From: CALIKW01 sp038998005
GTDB taxonomy: Archaea; Aenigmatarchaeota; Aenigmatarchaeia; CG10238-14; SCSR01
NCBI GenBank assembly: GCA_038998005.1
Contig: JAVZIY010000011.1
Span: 1 to 14,285 of the forward strand
Direction: 5' to 3'
DNA: 14,285 nt
Shown here piece after piece: positions 1-6,514 of the stretch. The notes under the pieces were generated by a model, which saw only the letters and a program-made list of their open reading frames with translations, searched no databases and was not told the DNA's origin. Position numbers and translations under genes: made by a program. Within the stretch, counting starts at the first letter, position 1. The number at the start of each line of letters is the position of its first letter.

Positions 1-680
1 CTTTTCAGCAACATTTTCCACAGTATCCCAATGCCATCTCACAAAACTTGGCTTTTTATCATACTCAAGGAAAATCTTTTCCAAAAATTTAATCGTTCTT
101 TCATCATGGCTATATCCAACACCAAAGTCAAAATTAACTTCTTTCTTTAGCTTTTCGATCTCTTTATCCCTTTCAACTTTTGCGATTATAGATGCTGCAG
201 ACACAATAGGATAAGTTTCGTCTGCATAATTCTCAACGATAAGCTCAACATCCTTACTTAAATTTTTTCTTATATTTTTTTCAAATGTACCTTCTTCTTT
301 TCCATTAACATTCCCCAAAGAATCTATATAAATTTTTTTTGCATTCACCATTTCAATTATTTGTGCAATCTTTAAAGCTTCAAGCTCATCCAGCTTAATC
401 TTATGCTCTTTCTTATAGCTGAAAATCTTGCAAGCGGGAATCCTTAAAACTATAATATCCCTTGCGATTTCTTCTATATATTTTGCAAGTTCCTCTCTTT
501 TTTTGGGAGTTAATAACTTTGAATCTTTCACTCCCATAGCTTTCAATTTTTTCTCATCCCTCTCTTCTATACAAACGCAGGCAATTACCATCGGTCCTAT
601 TAATGCTCCTCTACCGGCTTGATGCCTTAAAAGGTTTCATCTATCCCGGCGATAAGAGCATTTTTTTCTTTTTTAACCAT
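1..680 (-). CDS. rnhB: Ribonuclease HII, interrupted by a 17-nt intron-like insert; 3' end outside window
   Basis: Type 2 RNase H, which cleaves the RNA strand of RNA/DNA hybrids and at single ribonucleotides in DNA (primer removal, ribonucleotide excision repair). Read as exon 1 (680-636) joined to exon 2 (618-1), it gives 221 residues with all the family motifs: GIDEAGRG (D14, E15), KDSKLL (46-51), YIDS (D114), the ADETYPIVSAASIIAK block (D148), then GYSHDERT and PSFVRWHWD. D14, E15, D114 and D148 match the known DEDD active site. Read straight through, translation stops at TAA (629-627) after 17 residues. No downstream start would keep D14 and E15, yet the remaining roughly 200 codons are fully conserved, so this does not look like a decaying gene. 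The ATG at 680 follows a Shine-Dalgarno GGAGAGG (690-684). The C-terminus lies beyond the left edge. Family assignment is firm; functionality depends on removal of the insert. Confidence 0.93.
619..635 (-). other. Predicted 17-nt bulge-helix-bulge intron in rnhB mRNA
   Basis: On the minus-strand RNA the order is GAUG (641-638), AAA (637-635), CCUUUUAAGG (634-625), CAUC (624-621), AAG (620-618). GAUG pairs with CAUC as a 4-bp central helix. AAA and AAG are two 3-nt bulges on opposite strands, and CCU/AGG closes a small intron hairpin. A self-complementary CCGG on each side (649-646 with 617-614, plus a G-U pair) can form an outer exon helix, although GAUA (645-642) opposite the AAG bulge stays unpaired, so the form is relaxed rather than strict. 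Cutting after the second nucleotide of each bulge removes ACCUUUUAAGGCAUCAA and joins GAUGAA to GCCGGU, restoring Asp-Glu-Ala-Gly. Symmetric cuts one or two bases earlier give the same product. The structure is seen in the sequence; splicing is inferred. Confidence 0.72.
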
Positions 681-728
681 CTTCCTCTCCTTTTTAATAT
701 TTTCTTAATTCTTCATCTAAAAATAAAT
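681..728. promoter_or_regulatory. Divergent promoter region between rnhB and the nuclease-like gene
   Basis: Only 48 bp separate the two start codons. On the minus strand, GGAGAGG (690-684) is a clear ribosome binding site for rnhB, and an AT-rich TATA-like stretch lies near 717-728. On the plus strand, TTTTTAATAT (691-700) sits about 30 bp upstream of the ATG at 729, as expected for a leaderless transcript. The TATA calls are by eye only. Confidence 0.4.
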
Positions 729-1187
729 ATGATAGAAGAGATTAAACAAAAGCTTCTCTCTGGAAAGGAAATAGAAGAAGTTTTGAAAGAGTATGATTGG
801 AAATTTTTTGAAAATTTTGTTAAGGAAATTTTAGAAGCCCATTCTTTCAAAACAAAATTGCACTTAAGGTTTAAGACTAGGAGGAGATATGAAATTGATA
901 TTCTTGCTGAAAGAGGAAATTTATTATTGGCAATAGATTGTAAAATGCTTGGAAGAGGAAGATATAAAAAAACAGAAATAGAGAAAGCAATTCTTTTGCA
1001 GGAAGAAAGGATAAGAAAATTCAAAAAATTTTCAAAAATTAAGAGTAAAAAGCTTTACTCTATTATAGTTACACTTTTTGAGGAGGAAATTCTACAAAAA
1101 TCAAAAACTTTTGTAATTCCAATTTGGAAATTTAATTCTTTTATCTCAAACTTAGATTACTACTTAAGTTTTTCGAAAAATTTATAA
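729..1187 (+). CDS. Small PD-(D/E)XK (restriction-endonuclease-like) putative nuclease
   Basis: A 152-aa protein of unassigned family. An N-terminal helix carrying acidic residues (E29, E33) is followed by RRRYEID (D57), then the hydrophobic strand LLLAIDCK, giving D57-x12-D70-x-K72. This is the spacing of the PD-(D/E)XK catalytic core, in which the acids bind Mg2+ and the lysine assists hydrolysis. There is no obvious DNA-recognition domain, and the C-terminal part is Lys-rich and then hydrophobic. The frame is open upstream to 603, but that extension runs antisense over the start of rnhB and encodes a poly-Phe stretch, so the ATG at 729 is preferred. No Shine-Dalgarno is visible, which is consistent with a leaderless message. 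Its stop codon overlaps the TATA box of the next gene. It could be a repair or Holliday-junction-type nuclease or a solitary restriction-like enzyme; the sequence does not decide. Confidence 0.7.
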   Translation: MIEEIKQKLLSGKEIEEVLKEYDWKFFENFVKEILEAHSFKTKLHLRFKTRRRYEIDILAERGNLLLAIDCKMLGRGRYKKTEIEKAILLQEERIRKFKKFSKIKSKKLYSIIVTLFEEEILQKSKTFVIPIWKFNSFISNLDYYLSFSKNL

Positions 1188-1190
1188 ATA
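1173..1190 (+). promoter_or_regulatory. BRE/TATA promoter of the TBP gene
   Basis: TCGAAAAA followed by TTTATAAATA (1181-1190) is a near-ideal archaeal BRE plus TATA box. Transcription would start about 25 bp downstream (roughly 1207-1215), giving a short leader that carries GGTGA (1223-1227). The TATA box overlaps the stop codon of the preceding gene. Confidence 0.7.
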
Positions 1191-1231
1191 CTATTTAAGC
1201 TTTAATTTTTAATATTAAAGAAGGTGAAATG

Positions 1232-1783
1232 ATGGATTTTAAGATAAGAATAGAAAACATAGTTGCTTCAGCTTCTCTTGGTGTTGAAGTCCCGCTTGAA
1301 AGAATAGTAACAAAAGGGGAAGGCGTAGAATATGAGCCAGAACAATTCCCAGGTCTTGTTTATAGGATAGCTAAGCCTAAAGCTGCAGCTCTAATTTTCG
1401 GCTCAGGAAAAATAGTATGCACAGGAGCTAGAAGCATAGAAGACGTAAACCTTGTTTTTAACAAGGTAAAAAATTTTATCAAAAAATCTGGAGTTAAAAT
1501 ACCTAAAAATACCAAGATACAAGTTGAAAACATAGTTGCATCAACAAAGTTGGATGCAAACTTAAATTTGGATAAGATTGCTTTTAGCTTGGAAAATTCA
1601 GAATATGAACCTGAACAATTTCCAGGCCTTGTTTATAGAATGGATTCTCCTAAGGTAGCATTCCTTCTTTTCGGCTCAGGAAAAATAGTATGCACAGGAG
1701 CTAGAAGCATAGAAGACGTAAGAAGTGCAGTGAGAAAAGTTTCAACAAAGCTTAAAAGTATAAGTGCTTTGGTGAAAAGGTAA
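1232..1783 (+). CDS. tbp: TATA-box-binding protein (TBP)
   Basis: General archaeal transcription factor: a saddle-shaped protein that binds and bends the TATA box and recruits TFB and RNA polymerase. The 183-aa product consists of two direct repeats of about 90 residues, the normal size for archaeal TBP. Each half contains an IENIVAS or VENIVAS strand, the EYEPEQFPGLVYR segment and FGSGKIVCTGARSIEDV, which are hallmark DNA-contact and structural segments. Two adjacent ATGs exist (1229 and 1232); 1232 is chosen because GGTGA at 1223-1227 is then about 4 nt away rather than 1 nt. The two halves share an unbroken 54-bp identical DNA stretch, listed separately. It is monocistronic by appearance, with its own strong promoter. 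Confidence 0.97.
   Translation: MDFKIRIENIVASASLGVEVPLERIVTKGEGVEYEPEQFPGLVYRIAKPKAAALIFGSGKIVCTGARSIEDVNLVFNKVKNFIKKSGVKIPKNTKIQVENIVASTKLDANLNLDKIAFSLENSEYEPEQFPGLVYRMDSPKVAFLLFGSGKIVCTGARSIEDVRSAVRKVSTKLKSISALVKR
1395..1448 (+). repeat. First copy of a 54-bp perfect direct repeat inside tbp
   Basis: This stretch is identical, base for base, to 1668-1721 at an offset of 273 bp (91 codons). It encodes the GSGKIVCTGARSIEDV region of the N-terminal TBP half. Flanking homologous segments of the two halves differ at synonymous positions. Confidence 0.9.
1668..1721 (+). repeat. Second copy of the 54-bp perfect direct repeat inside tbp
   Basis: Partner of 1395-1448, in the C-terminal TBP half. 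Identity starts after a mismatch at 1667 (c, against a at 1394) and ends after the shared GACGTAA. Confidence 0.9.
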
Positions 1784-1805
1784 CTTTCCGAATCCTTTCA
1801 GAAAT

Positions 1806-1849
1806 TAGAAAAAGATTTATTAATGTAAATTATAAAAGTATTGAGTTCT
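1806..1849 (+). promoter_or_regulatory. Probable promoter of the MCM-RPA-aIF2beta group
   Basis: A purine run (AAAAAG, 1809-1814) followed by ATTTATTAA (1815-1823) resembles BRE plus TATA, about 27-35 bp before the ATG at 1850, which would give a leaderless or very short-leader transcript. A second AT-rich element, TTATAAAAG (1830-1838), lies closer and may instead be the initiator region. No Shine-Dalgarno precedes the ATG. Confidence 0.45.
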
Positions 1850-4800
1850 ATGGAGAGGGATGATGTAATAGATATTTTTGCCGAATTTTTGAAAGAAAAT
1901 TACTACTCAGAGATAATTTCTCTTGTTAGTCAAGATAAAAAATCTATAAATATAGATTTTAATTTACTTGATAAATTTTCTCCAGAACTTTGTGATTTGA
2001 TATTGGAAAATCCGGAAGAAACAATTCCTGCTTTGGAAGAATCTTTTAAACAGCTAGATTTGCCAGCTGGTCTTACTTTAAGAGTAAGGTTTGTTAATTT
2101 ACCAAAAGAAAAAGAAGTGAGAATAAGAAACATAAGAGCTCAGCACATAGGAAAGCTCTTATCTGTTGAAGGAATAGTTAAAAGAGCAAGTGAAGTAAGA
2201 CCTGAGGTTTCTGAAGCTATATTTTTATGTCCAGACTGTGGAAAAAGGATTTCTGTAATACAAACAGAAAGGGTTATAAGACCACCTACAGAATGTGATT
2301 GTGGATGTAAAAAAGGCTTTAAATTTATAGATCAAAAGCTTTATGATGCAAGATGGATCGTTATAGAAGAACCTTTTGAAATTACTACAGGAGAAAGACC
2401 ATCAGAGATAATGGTTTTTTTGAAAGAAGATTTAACATTACCAAGAATGCAAACAAAAACAGACCCTGGAAATAGGATTAGAGTTATAGGAATTTTAAAG
2501 CAATTACCAAGAAGGGTGAAGGGAACAAGAAGTAGACAAATAGAAATTTACTTAGATGCTAACAATGTTGAAAGCATAGAGGTTGAGTGGGAAGAATTAG
2601 AAATTTCTCCAGAAGATGAGAAAAAAATTTTGGAATTAGCAAGGAACCCTGAAATTTATAAAAAACTTGTTAATTCTATTGCCCCAAGTTTGTATGGAAT
2701 GGATGAAATTAAAGAAGCAATTGTTCTACAGCTTTTTGGTGGAGTACCCCATATCCAAAAAGATAAATCAAGAGTTAGAGGTGATATGCATATCTTATTA
2801 GTTGGAGATCCCAGTTGTTTAGTTGGAGATGAAAGAGTAGTTCTGGGTAATGGTGCTATAGTCAAAATTTCTTCTTTAGGAGAAGAACATTTACAAAAAA
2901 TTGATATTCCAGTTTATTTAGCGGAAGGATACAAACGTGGTACTGCAAAAATATTTCATAAGTATGAATTTCAGCCCATAATAGAAATTGTTACAGAAAG
3001 TGGTAGAAGTATTAAAGGAACTTTTAACCAACCAGTTTTAGTAAAGAAAAAGCTTGGTAAATTTGGAAAATTCGTAAGTGAATGGAAACGTTTAGACGAA
3101 ATAAAGATCGGTGATGAAGTAAGAGTTATCAATTGGATTCCATGTAATATTCATAAATATGTTGAAACTGGTTGGTGCTTAAAAGATTTATCAAAAAGGA
3201 AAATAAAAATACCTAAAGTTTTAGATGAAAAGTTAGCAAGTATACTTGGATATTTATTAGCAGATGGTTATGTACAAAAACACAGAGTAGGTTGTGTATT
3301 TAATTATGAAGAATTAGATTTAATACCGAAAATAGAAAGGTTTTTTGAAGAAGTTTTTAGTATAAAAGCTAGGTTTGATTATCATAAAGAAAAAGATGGC
3401 ATTAATGTGGAGATGGTTTTCAATTCTCTTGAACTTGCTGAAGTTTTACAATTTTTGAAAAACAAAAGAATTCCTGATTTAGTATTGTCATCAAAAAATA
3501 GTGTTGTTGCTGCTTTTCTTTCTTGGCTTTATGATGGCGATGGTTCTGTAATTTCAGGAGGAAGAGGTAAAAATGGCATACTCTACAAAGCAAAAGATAT
3601 AGAATTATTACGCGACGTTCAAATTTTATTGTTAAGATTTGGTATACAGTCTAGAATATATGAGAATAATTTAATGATAGGACAAGCAAATTCTATAATA
3701 AAATTTGCCAAATTTATTGGTTTTAATTCCCAAAAAAAGAAAGAAAAATTAAAAAAACTTGTAAAAAATATAAGGAAACTTAAAAGAAAAAGACATAAAA
3801 AAAGATGGGAAAAAATAGTTGAGATTATTTATCATCCTCCAGAGGTTGTTTATGATATAGAAGTCCCCAACCATCATAAATTTGTGGCAAATGGTATAGT
3901 TTGTCATAATACAGCAAAGAGTGCTTTGATGAAAGTTGTTTCTAGTTTGATTCCTCGTGGAAAGTATGTATCAGGTAAGGGGGTTACTGGAGCAGGTTTA
4001 ACTGCAACAGTTGTGCGCGATGAAGAATTTTTAGGAGGATGGGTTTTGGAAGCGGGAGCCTTAGTTATGTGCAACAAAAGTTTGATTTGTATAGATGAAT
4101 TTGAGAAAATAGAAAAAACAGATCAAATCGCTTTACATGAAGCAATGGAACAAAGCACAGTTTCGATAGCGAAAGCAAGTATAGTGGCTACTTTACCAGC
4201 AGAGACAGCTATACTAGCAGGAGGAAACCCAAAATTTGGAAGGTTTGATCCCTATTTGCCTATAAAAGAGCAGATAAACATTCCCGATACCTTACTTGCA
4301 AGATTTGATTTGAAATTTGCTTTAAGAGATGTGCCAAATGTTGAATTAGATGGTAAAATAGCAGACCATATACTTAAATCAAGACATTATGGTGAAGAAG
4401 AAGTAAAACCTGAAATAGAAGTCGATCTTTTAAGAAAATATATTGCTTATGCAAGAAAAAATTGCAAGCCAAAACTTACAAGAGAAGCAGGAGAAATAAT
4501 TAAAGATTTTTTTGTTAAGTTAAGGGAAAAAGCAGGCGGTGAAGAGGCTCCTATTCCAATAACTTTAAGGCAATATGAGGCTTTAATAAGGTTAGCAGAG
4601 GCATCAGCTAAAATTCAGCTAAGAGATGAAGTTAAAGGAGAAGATGCTATTAGAGCAATTAACCTGATGAAAGCCTCTTTAAGGCAATTTGGTTTTGACC
4701 CCGAGACAGGAAAAATAGATATAGACAGAGCAGAAGGCCATATACCAAGCTCTCAAAGAGGTAAGATAAGGATTATGCTGGATATAATAGAGGAGCTTTC

Positions 4801-4948
4801 TCAAACTTTTGGAAAAAATATTCCTGTTGATGAGGTAATGAGAAGAGCTAAAGAAAGTGGTGTAGATAATCCCGAGAATATATTGAGAAACATGAAGAGC
4901 GAGGGTGTTATATTCGGACCTTCGCCAGGTTTTATACAAAAGATATGA
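1850..4948 (+). CDS. mcm: Replicative DNA helicase MCM, with intein in the Walker A motif
   Basis: Ring-shaped 3'-5' replicative helicase. The 1032-aa precursor becomes a 667-aa MCM after removal of the 365-aa intein (residues 323-687), a normal archaeal length. The N-terminal domain holds a zinc-binding cluster (Cys127, 130, 149, 151 and 153, arranged CPDC...CDCGC) and an OB fold. In mature numbering, the AAA+ core has Walker A GDPSTAKS (319-326), Walker B ICIDE (D384), sensor-1 Asn in GGNPK (N428) and the arginine-finger region LLARFD (R453). The C-terminus is a winged helix ending GPSPGFIQKI. The start is taken at ATG 1850; an in-frame TTG at 1841 would add three residues without a ribosome site. 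The RPA-like gene begins 4 bp after the stop. Helicase activity requires protein splicing, because the intein separates Ser322 and Thr323 of the ATP-binding loop. Confidence 0.96.
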   Translation: MERDDVIDIFAEFLKENYYSEIISLVSQDKKSINIDFNLLDKFSPELCDLILENPEETIPALEESFKQLDLPAGLTLRVRFVNLPKEKEVRIRNIRAQHIGKLLSVEGIVKRASEVRPEVSEAIFLCPDCGKRISVIQTERVIRPPTECDCGCKKGFKFIDQKLYDARWIVIEEPFEITTGERPSEIMVFLKEDLTLPRMQTKTDPGNRIRVIGILKQLPRRVKGTRSRQIEIYLDANNVESIEVEWEELEISPEDEKKILELARNPEIYKKLVNSIAPSLYGMDEIKEAIVLQLFGGVPHIQKDKSRVRGDMHILLVGDPSCLVGDERVVLGNGAIVKISSLGEEHLQKIDIPVYLAEGYKRGTAKIFHKYEFQPIIEIVTESGRSIKGTFNQPVLVKKKLGKFGKFVSEWKRLDEIKIGDEVRVINWIPCNIHKYVETGWCLKDLSKRKIKIPKVLDEKLASILGYLLADGYVQKHRVGCVFNYEELDLIPKIERFFEEVFSIKARFDYHKEKDGINVEMVFNSLELAEVLQFLKNKRIPDLVLSSKNSVVAAFLSWLYDGDGSVISGGRGKNGILYKAKDIELLRDVQILLLRFGIQSRIYENNLMIGQANSIIKFAKFIGFNSQKKKEKLKKLVKNIRKLKRKRHKKRWEKIVEIIYHPPEVVYDIEVPNHHKFVANGIVCHNTAKSALMKVVSSLIPRGKYVSGKGVTGAGLTATVVRDEEFLGGWVLEAGALVMCNKSLICIDEFEKIEKTDQIALHEAMEQSTVSIAKASIVATLPAETAILAGGNPKFGRFDPYLPIKEQINIPDTLLARFDLKFALRDVPNVELDGKIADHILKSRHYGEEEVKPEIEVDLLRKYIAYARKNCKPKLTREAGEIIKDFFVKLREKAGGEEAPIPITLRQYEALIRLAEASAKIQLRDEVKGEDAIRAINLMKASLRQFGFDPETGKIDIDRAEGHIPSSQRGKIRIMLDIIEELSQTFGKNIPVDEVMRRAKESGVDNPENILRNMKSEGVIFGPSPGFIQKI
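2816..3910 (+). mobile_element. Intein with LAGLIDADG homing endonuclease, inserted in MCM P-loop
   Basis: In-frame 365-aa intein. It begins with Cys1 (codon 2816-2818) after the extein GDPS and ends VCHN (Asn365, codon 3908-3910) before extein Thr+1 of TAKS. Block A is CLVGDERVVL. Block F is VYDIEVPNHHKFVANG and carries the usual histidines. The central domain holds two LAGLIDADG helices, LGYLLADGY (acidic D150) and SWLYDGDGS (D242), both with the metal-binding aspartate, so the homing endonuclease looks intact and potentially mobile. Block B reads GTFNQPVLV: the usual TxxH histidine is glutamine (intein residue 72, codon CAA 3029-3031). Nucleophile, penultimate His, terminal Asn and +1 Thr are all present. 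Insertion at the most conserved ATP-binding position is typical of inteins. Confidence 0.95.
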
Positions 4949-4952
4949 TAGT

Positions 4953-5681
4953 ATGAGAAGAAATCCTGCAAAGAAGGTTAGAATAAAAGATATTCTTGAA
5001 GGAAGGTTTTTTCATGGAAGCAAGGAAGATTTTAAGGAAAGTTTTTTAATTTCTTCTTTCGGACAAAAAATTTCAAGAGTTAATTTAGTTGCTAGTGTAA
5101 CAGATAAATTTTTGAGTGAGGAAGAAAATTATGCTTCCTTAACAATAGATGATGGAAGTGGAAGTATAAGGGTTAAGGGTTTTAAGGATAAAGTTGAAAT
5201 TCTAAAAAATTTTGAAGTTGGAGATTTAATCCAAATAATAGGAAAGGTAAAGGAATTTAATAATGAGCTTTACATTTCTTTTGAAGTTGGTAGAAAAGTT
5301 GAGCCAAACTTTGAAATTCTAAGAAGACTTGAAATTCTAAAAGAATTGGTGAACCAAAAAAGGATTTTTGAAGATATAAAAAAGCTGAGCAATTTGCCTG
5401 AGGAGGAATTGATAAATTATGCAAGAGAAAAGTATGGAATTGAAGAAGAATGCGTTAAATTTATATTAGAAAATTTGAATAAGGATAAGAAGGTTGATTA
5501 CAAACCTGCAATCCTAGAGCTTATTAAAGATTTGGATAAGGGTGAAGGCGTGGAAGTTGCAAAGATATTTGAGCTGAGCAATTTACCAGAGAATGAAATA
5601 GAAAATGCTATAGAAGAATTATTAGATTCGGGAGAACTTTTTGAACCAAAGCCAGGAATTTTAAAGAGGGTGGAAATGTGA
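4953..5681 (+). CDS. RPA32-like single-stranded DNA-binding OB-fold protein
   Basis: A 242-aa protein likely to be a replication protein A subunit that coats single-stranded DNA at the fork. Residues about 40-112 form an OB fold (VNLVASVTDK, then ASLTIDDGSGSIRVKGF, then GDLIQIIGKVKEF), the arrangement of RPA2/RPA32. A charged helical linker follows, and residues about 185-242 look like a winged helix (VAKIFELSNLP, then IENAIEELLDSGELFEP), as in the RPA32 C-terminus. The ATG at 4953 lies 4 bp after the mcm stop; a longer frame back to 4905 would overlap mcm by 44 bp and is not preferred. The stop overlaps the next gene by 4 bp (GTGA). Position after mcm supports a replication role. The exact subunit name is uncertain. 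Confidence 0.8.
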   Translation: MRRNPAKKVRIKDILEGRFFHGSKEDFKESFLISSFGQKISRVNLVASVTDKFLSEEENYASLTIDDGSGSIRVKGFKDKVEILKNFEVGDLIQIIGKVKEFNNELYISFEVGRKVEPNFEILRRLEILKELVNQKRIFEDIKKLSNLPEEELINYAREKYGIEEECVKFILENLNKDKKVDYKPAILELIKDLDKGEGVEVAKIFELSNLPENEIENAIEELLDSGELFEPKPGILKRVEM

Positions 5682-6082
5682 AATACGAAGAGCTTTTAGA
5701 AGAAGCTTTTAAAAAAATTCCGGAGAAAATAGAAAAGAAAGAAAGGTTTGAAGTTCCTGAACCTTTAATAGAAACAAGCAAGAAAAGAACTGTCCTCAGG
5801 AATTTTTCATCTATAGCATCTGCTTTAAGAAGGGATGAAAGACATTTTTCAACTTATTTGTTTAAAGAGTTAGCTACCATGGGAAATATACAAACAGGTT
5901 CTTTAGTTTTCCAAGGAAGAATTTCCCCAGAGCTAATAAGGAAAAAAATTTCTGATTATATAAAAGAATTTGTTATTTGTAAAGAATGTGGGAATCCTGA
6001 TACAAAGCTTATAAAGGAAGAAAGACTTTACTTTATCAGATGCGATGCATGTGGCTGTAAATATCCAGCAAGAAAGATTTAA
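5678..6082 (+). CDS. Translation initiation factor 2 subunit beta (aIF2-beta)
   Basis: Beta subunit of the archaeal aIF2 heterotrimer that carries Met-tRNAi to the small ribosomal subunit. The 134-aa length is normal. Recognisable segments are KRTVLRNFSSIASALRRDERHFSTYLFKELAT (the alpha-beta domain, about 37-67), GSLVFQGRIS, and a C-terminal zinc ribbon with Cys101, Cys104, Cys122 and Cys125 (CKEC...CDAC). An extra Cys127 follows. The start is GTG at 5678, overlapping the previous TGA in GTGA, with a purine-rich GAGGGTGG just upstream (5666-5673), so it is translationally coupled to the RPA-like gene. Only the beta subunit is present here; alpha and gamma genes are not in the window. Confidence 0.95.
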   Translation: MKYEELLEEAFKKIPEKIEKKERFEVPEPLIETSKKRTVLRNFSSIASALRRDERHFSTYLFKELATMGNIQTGSLVFQGRISPELIRKKISDYIKEFVICKECGNPDTKLIKEERLYFIRCDACGCKYPARKI

Positions 6083-6112
6083 TTTATTTTCAAACTTTTA
6101 CAAGTTTAAATT
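6078..6112 (+). promoter_or_regulatory. Probable promoter of the pilin-like gene cluster
   Basis: TTTAATTTATTTT (6078-6090), overlapping the aIF2-beta stop codon, could serve as a TATA box about 25-30 bp before the ATG at 6113. No Shine-Dalgarno is seen, so a leaderless transcript is likely. Called by eye. Confidence 0.4.
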
Positions 6113-6514
6113 ATGAAAACTCAGGCATCTTTAGAGTATTTGATAATTGTTAGCATAGCTTTCTTGATTTTAATACCAGCAATTTTGTACGCTAATAGTA
6201 TGTTACTCTCATCGAAGAATGAGCTAAGAAATAAACTTGGTGAAAGTGTAGTCGAAAGGTTGGCAGAGAATTCTGATTGGGTTTACTCCCTTGGCTCGCC
6301 TTCTAGGATAAAAATAAACATATATGTTCCAGAGTTTGTGGAATACATAAACATTTCAAATCATAAGATTTCACTCAAGTTTAAGGATAGTCCTGACCCA
6401 ATTTTTAAAATAACAAAAGCCAATGTTACTGGATATATACCATCTGAGGAGGGCTACTATAATGTTTTGATTATGGCCGAACAAAATTTTGTGAATATAA
6501 GTGTGGTAGAATGA
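6113..6514 (+). CDS. Type IV pilin-like protein with class III signal peptide (1 of 5)
   Basis: A 133-aa protein starting MKTQASLEYLIIV. Q4-A5-S6-L7-E8 matches the QxSxE class III signal motif processed by archaeal prepilin peptidase, with predicted cleavage between T3 and Q4 and a hydrophobic helix from about 9 to 27. The remainder is a beta-rich extracellular domain with two N-x-S/T sequons. Such proteins form the core or minor subunits of archaeal type IV pili. It is the first of five overlapping genes; its TGA overlaps the next ATG in ATGA (6511-6514). There is no sequence basis for deciding between major and minor pilin, although the low apparent expression signals and the gene crowding favour minor subunits. 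Confidence 0.75.
   Translation: MKTQASLEYLIIVSIAFLILIPAILYANSMLLSSKNELRNKLGESVVERLAENSDWVYSLGSPSRIKINIYVPEFVEYINISNHKISLKFKDSPDPIFKITKANVTGYIPSEEGYYNVLIMAEQNFVNISVVE

Noticed and set aside
428..622. Plus-strand open frame opposite rnhB
   Set aside because: It is the complement of a conserved RNase HII coding region and has no recognisable protein features.
619..635. Simple sequencing or assembly error, or ordinary pseudogene frameshift, as the explanation for the broken rnhB
   Set aside because: The insert is 17 bases, not a homopolymer slip, is not a copy of flanking sequence, and forms a bulge-helix-bulge whose cut points exactly restore the motif. The rest of the gene is intact. It cannot be excluded without reads, so it is kept as the main alternative.
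603..728. Upstream in-frame extension of the nuclease-like gene starting at 603
   Set aside because: It runs antisense through the rnhB start and the intron and encodes low-complexity hydrophobic sequence; the ATG at 729 fits the nuclease domain.
1841..1849. TTG start for MCM adding three residues
   Set aside because: No ribosome site, and the ATG at 1850 fits the leaderless promoter spacing.
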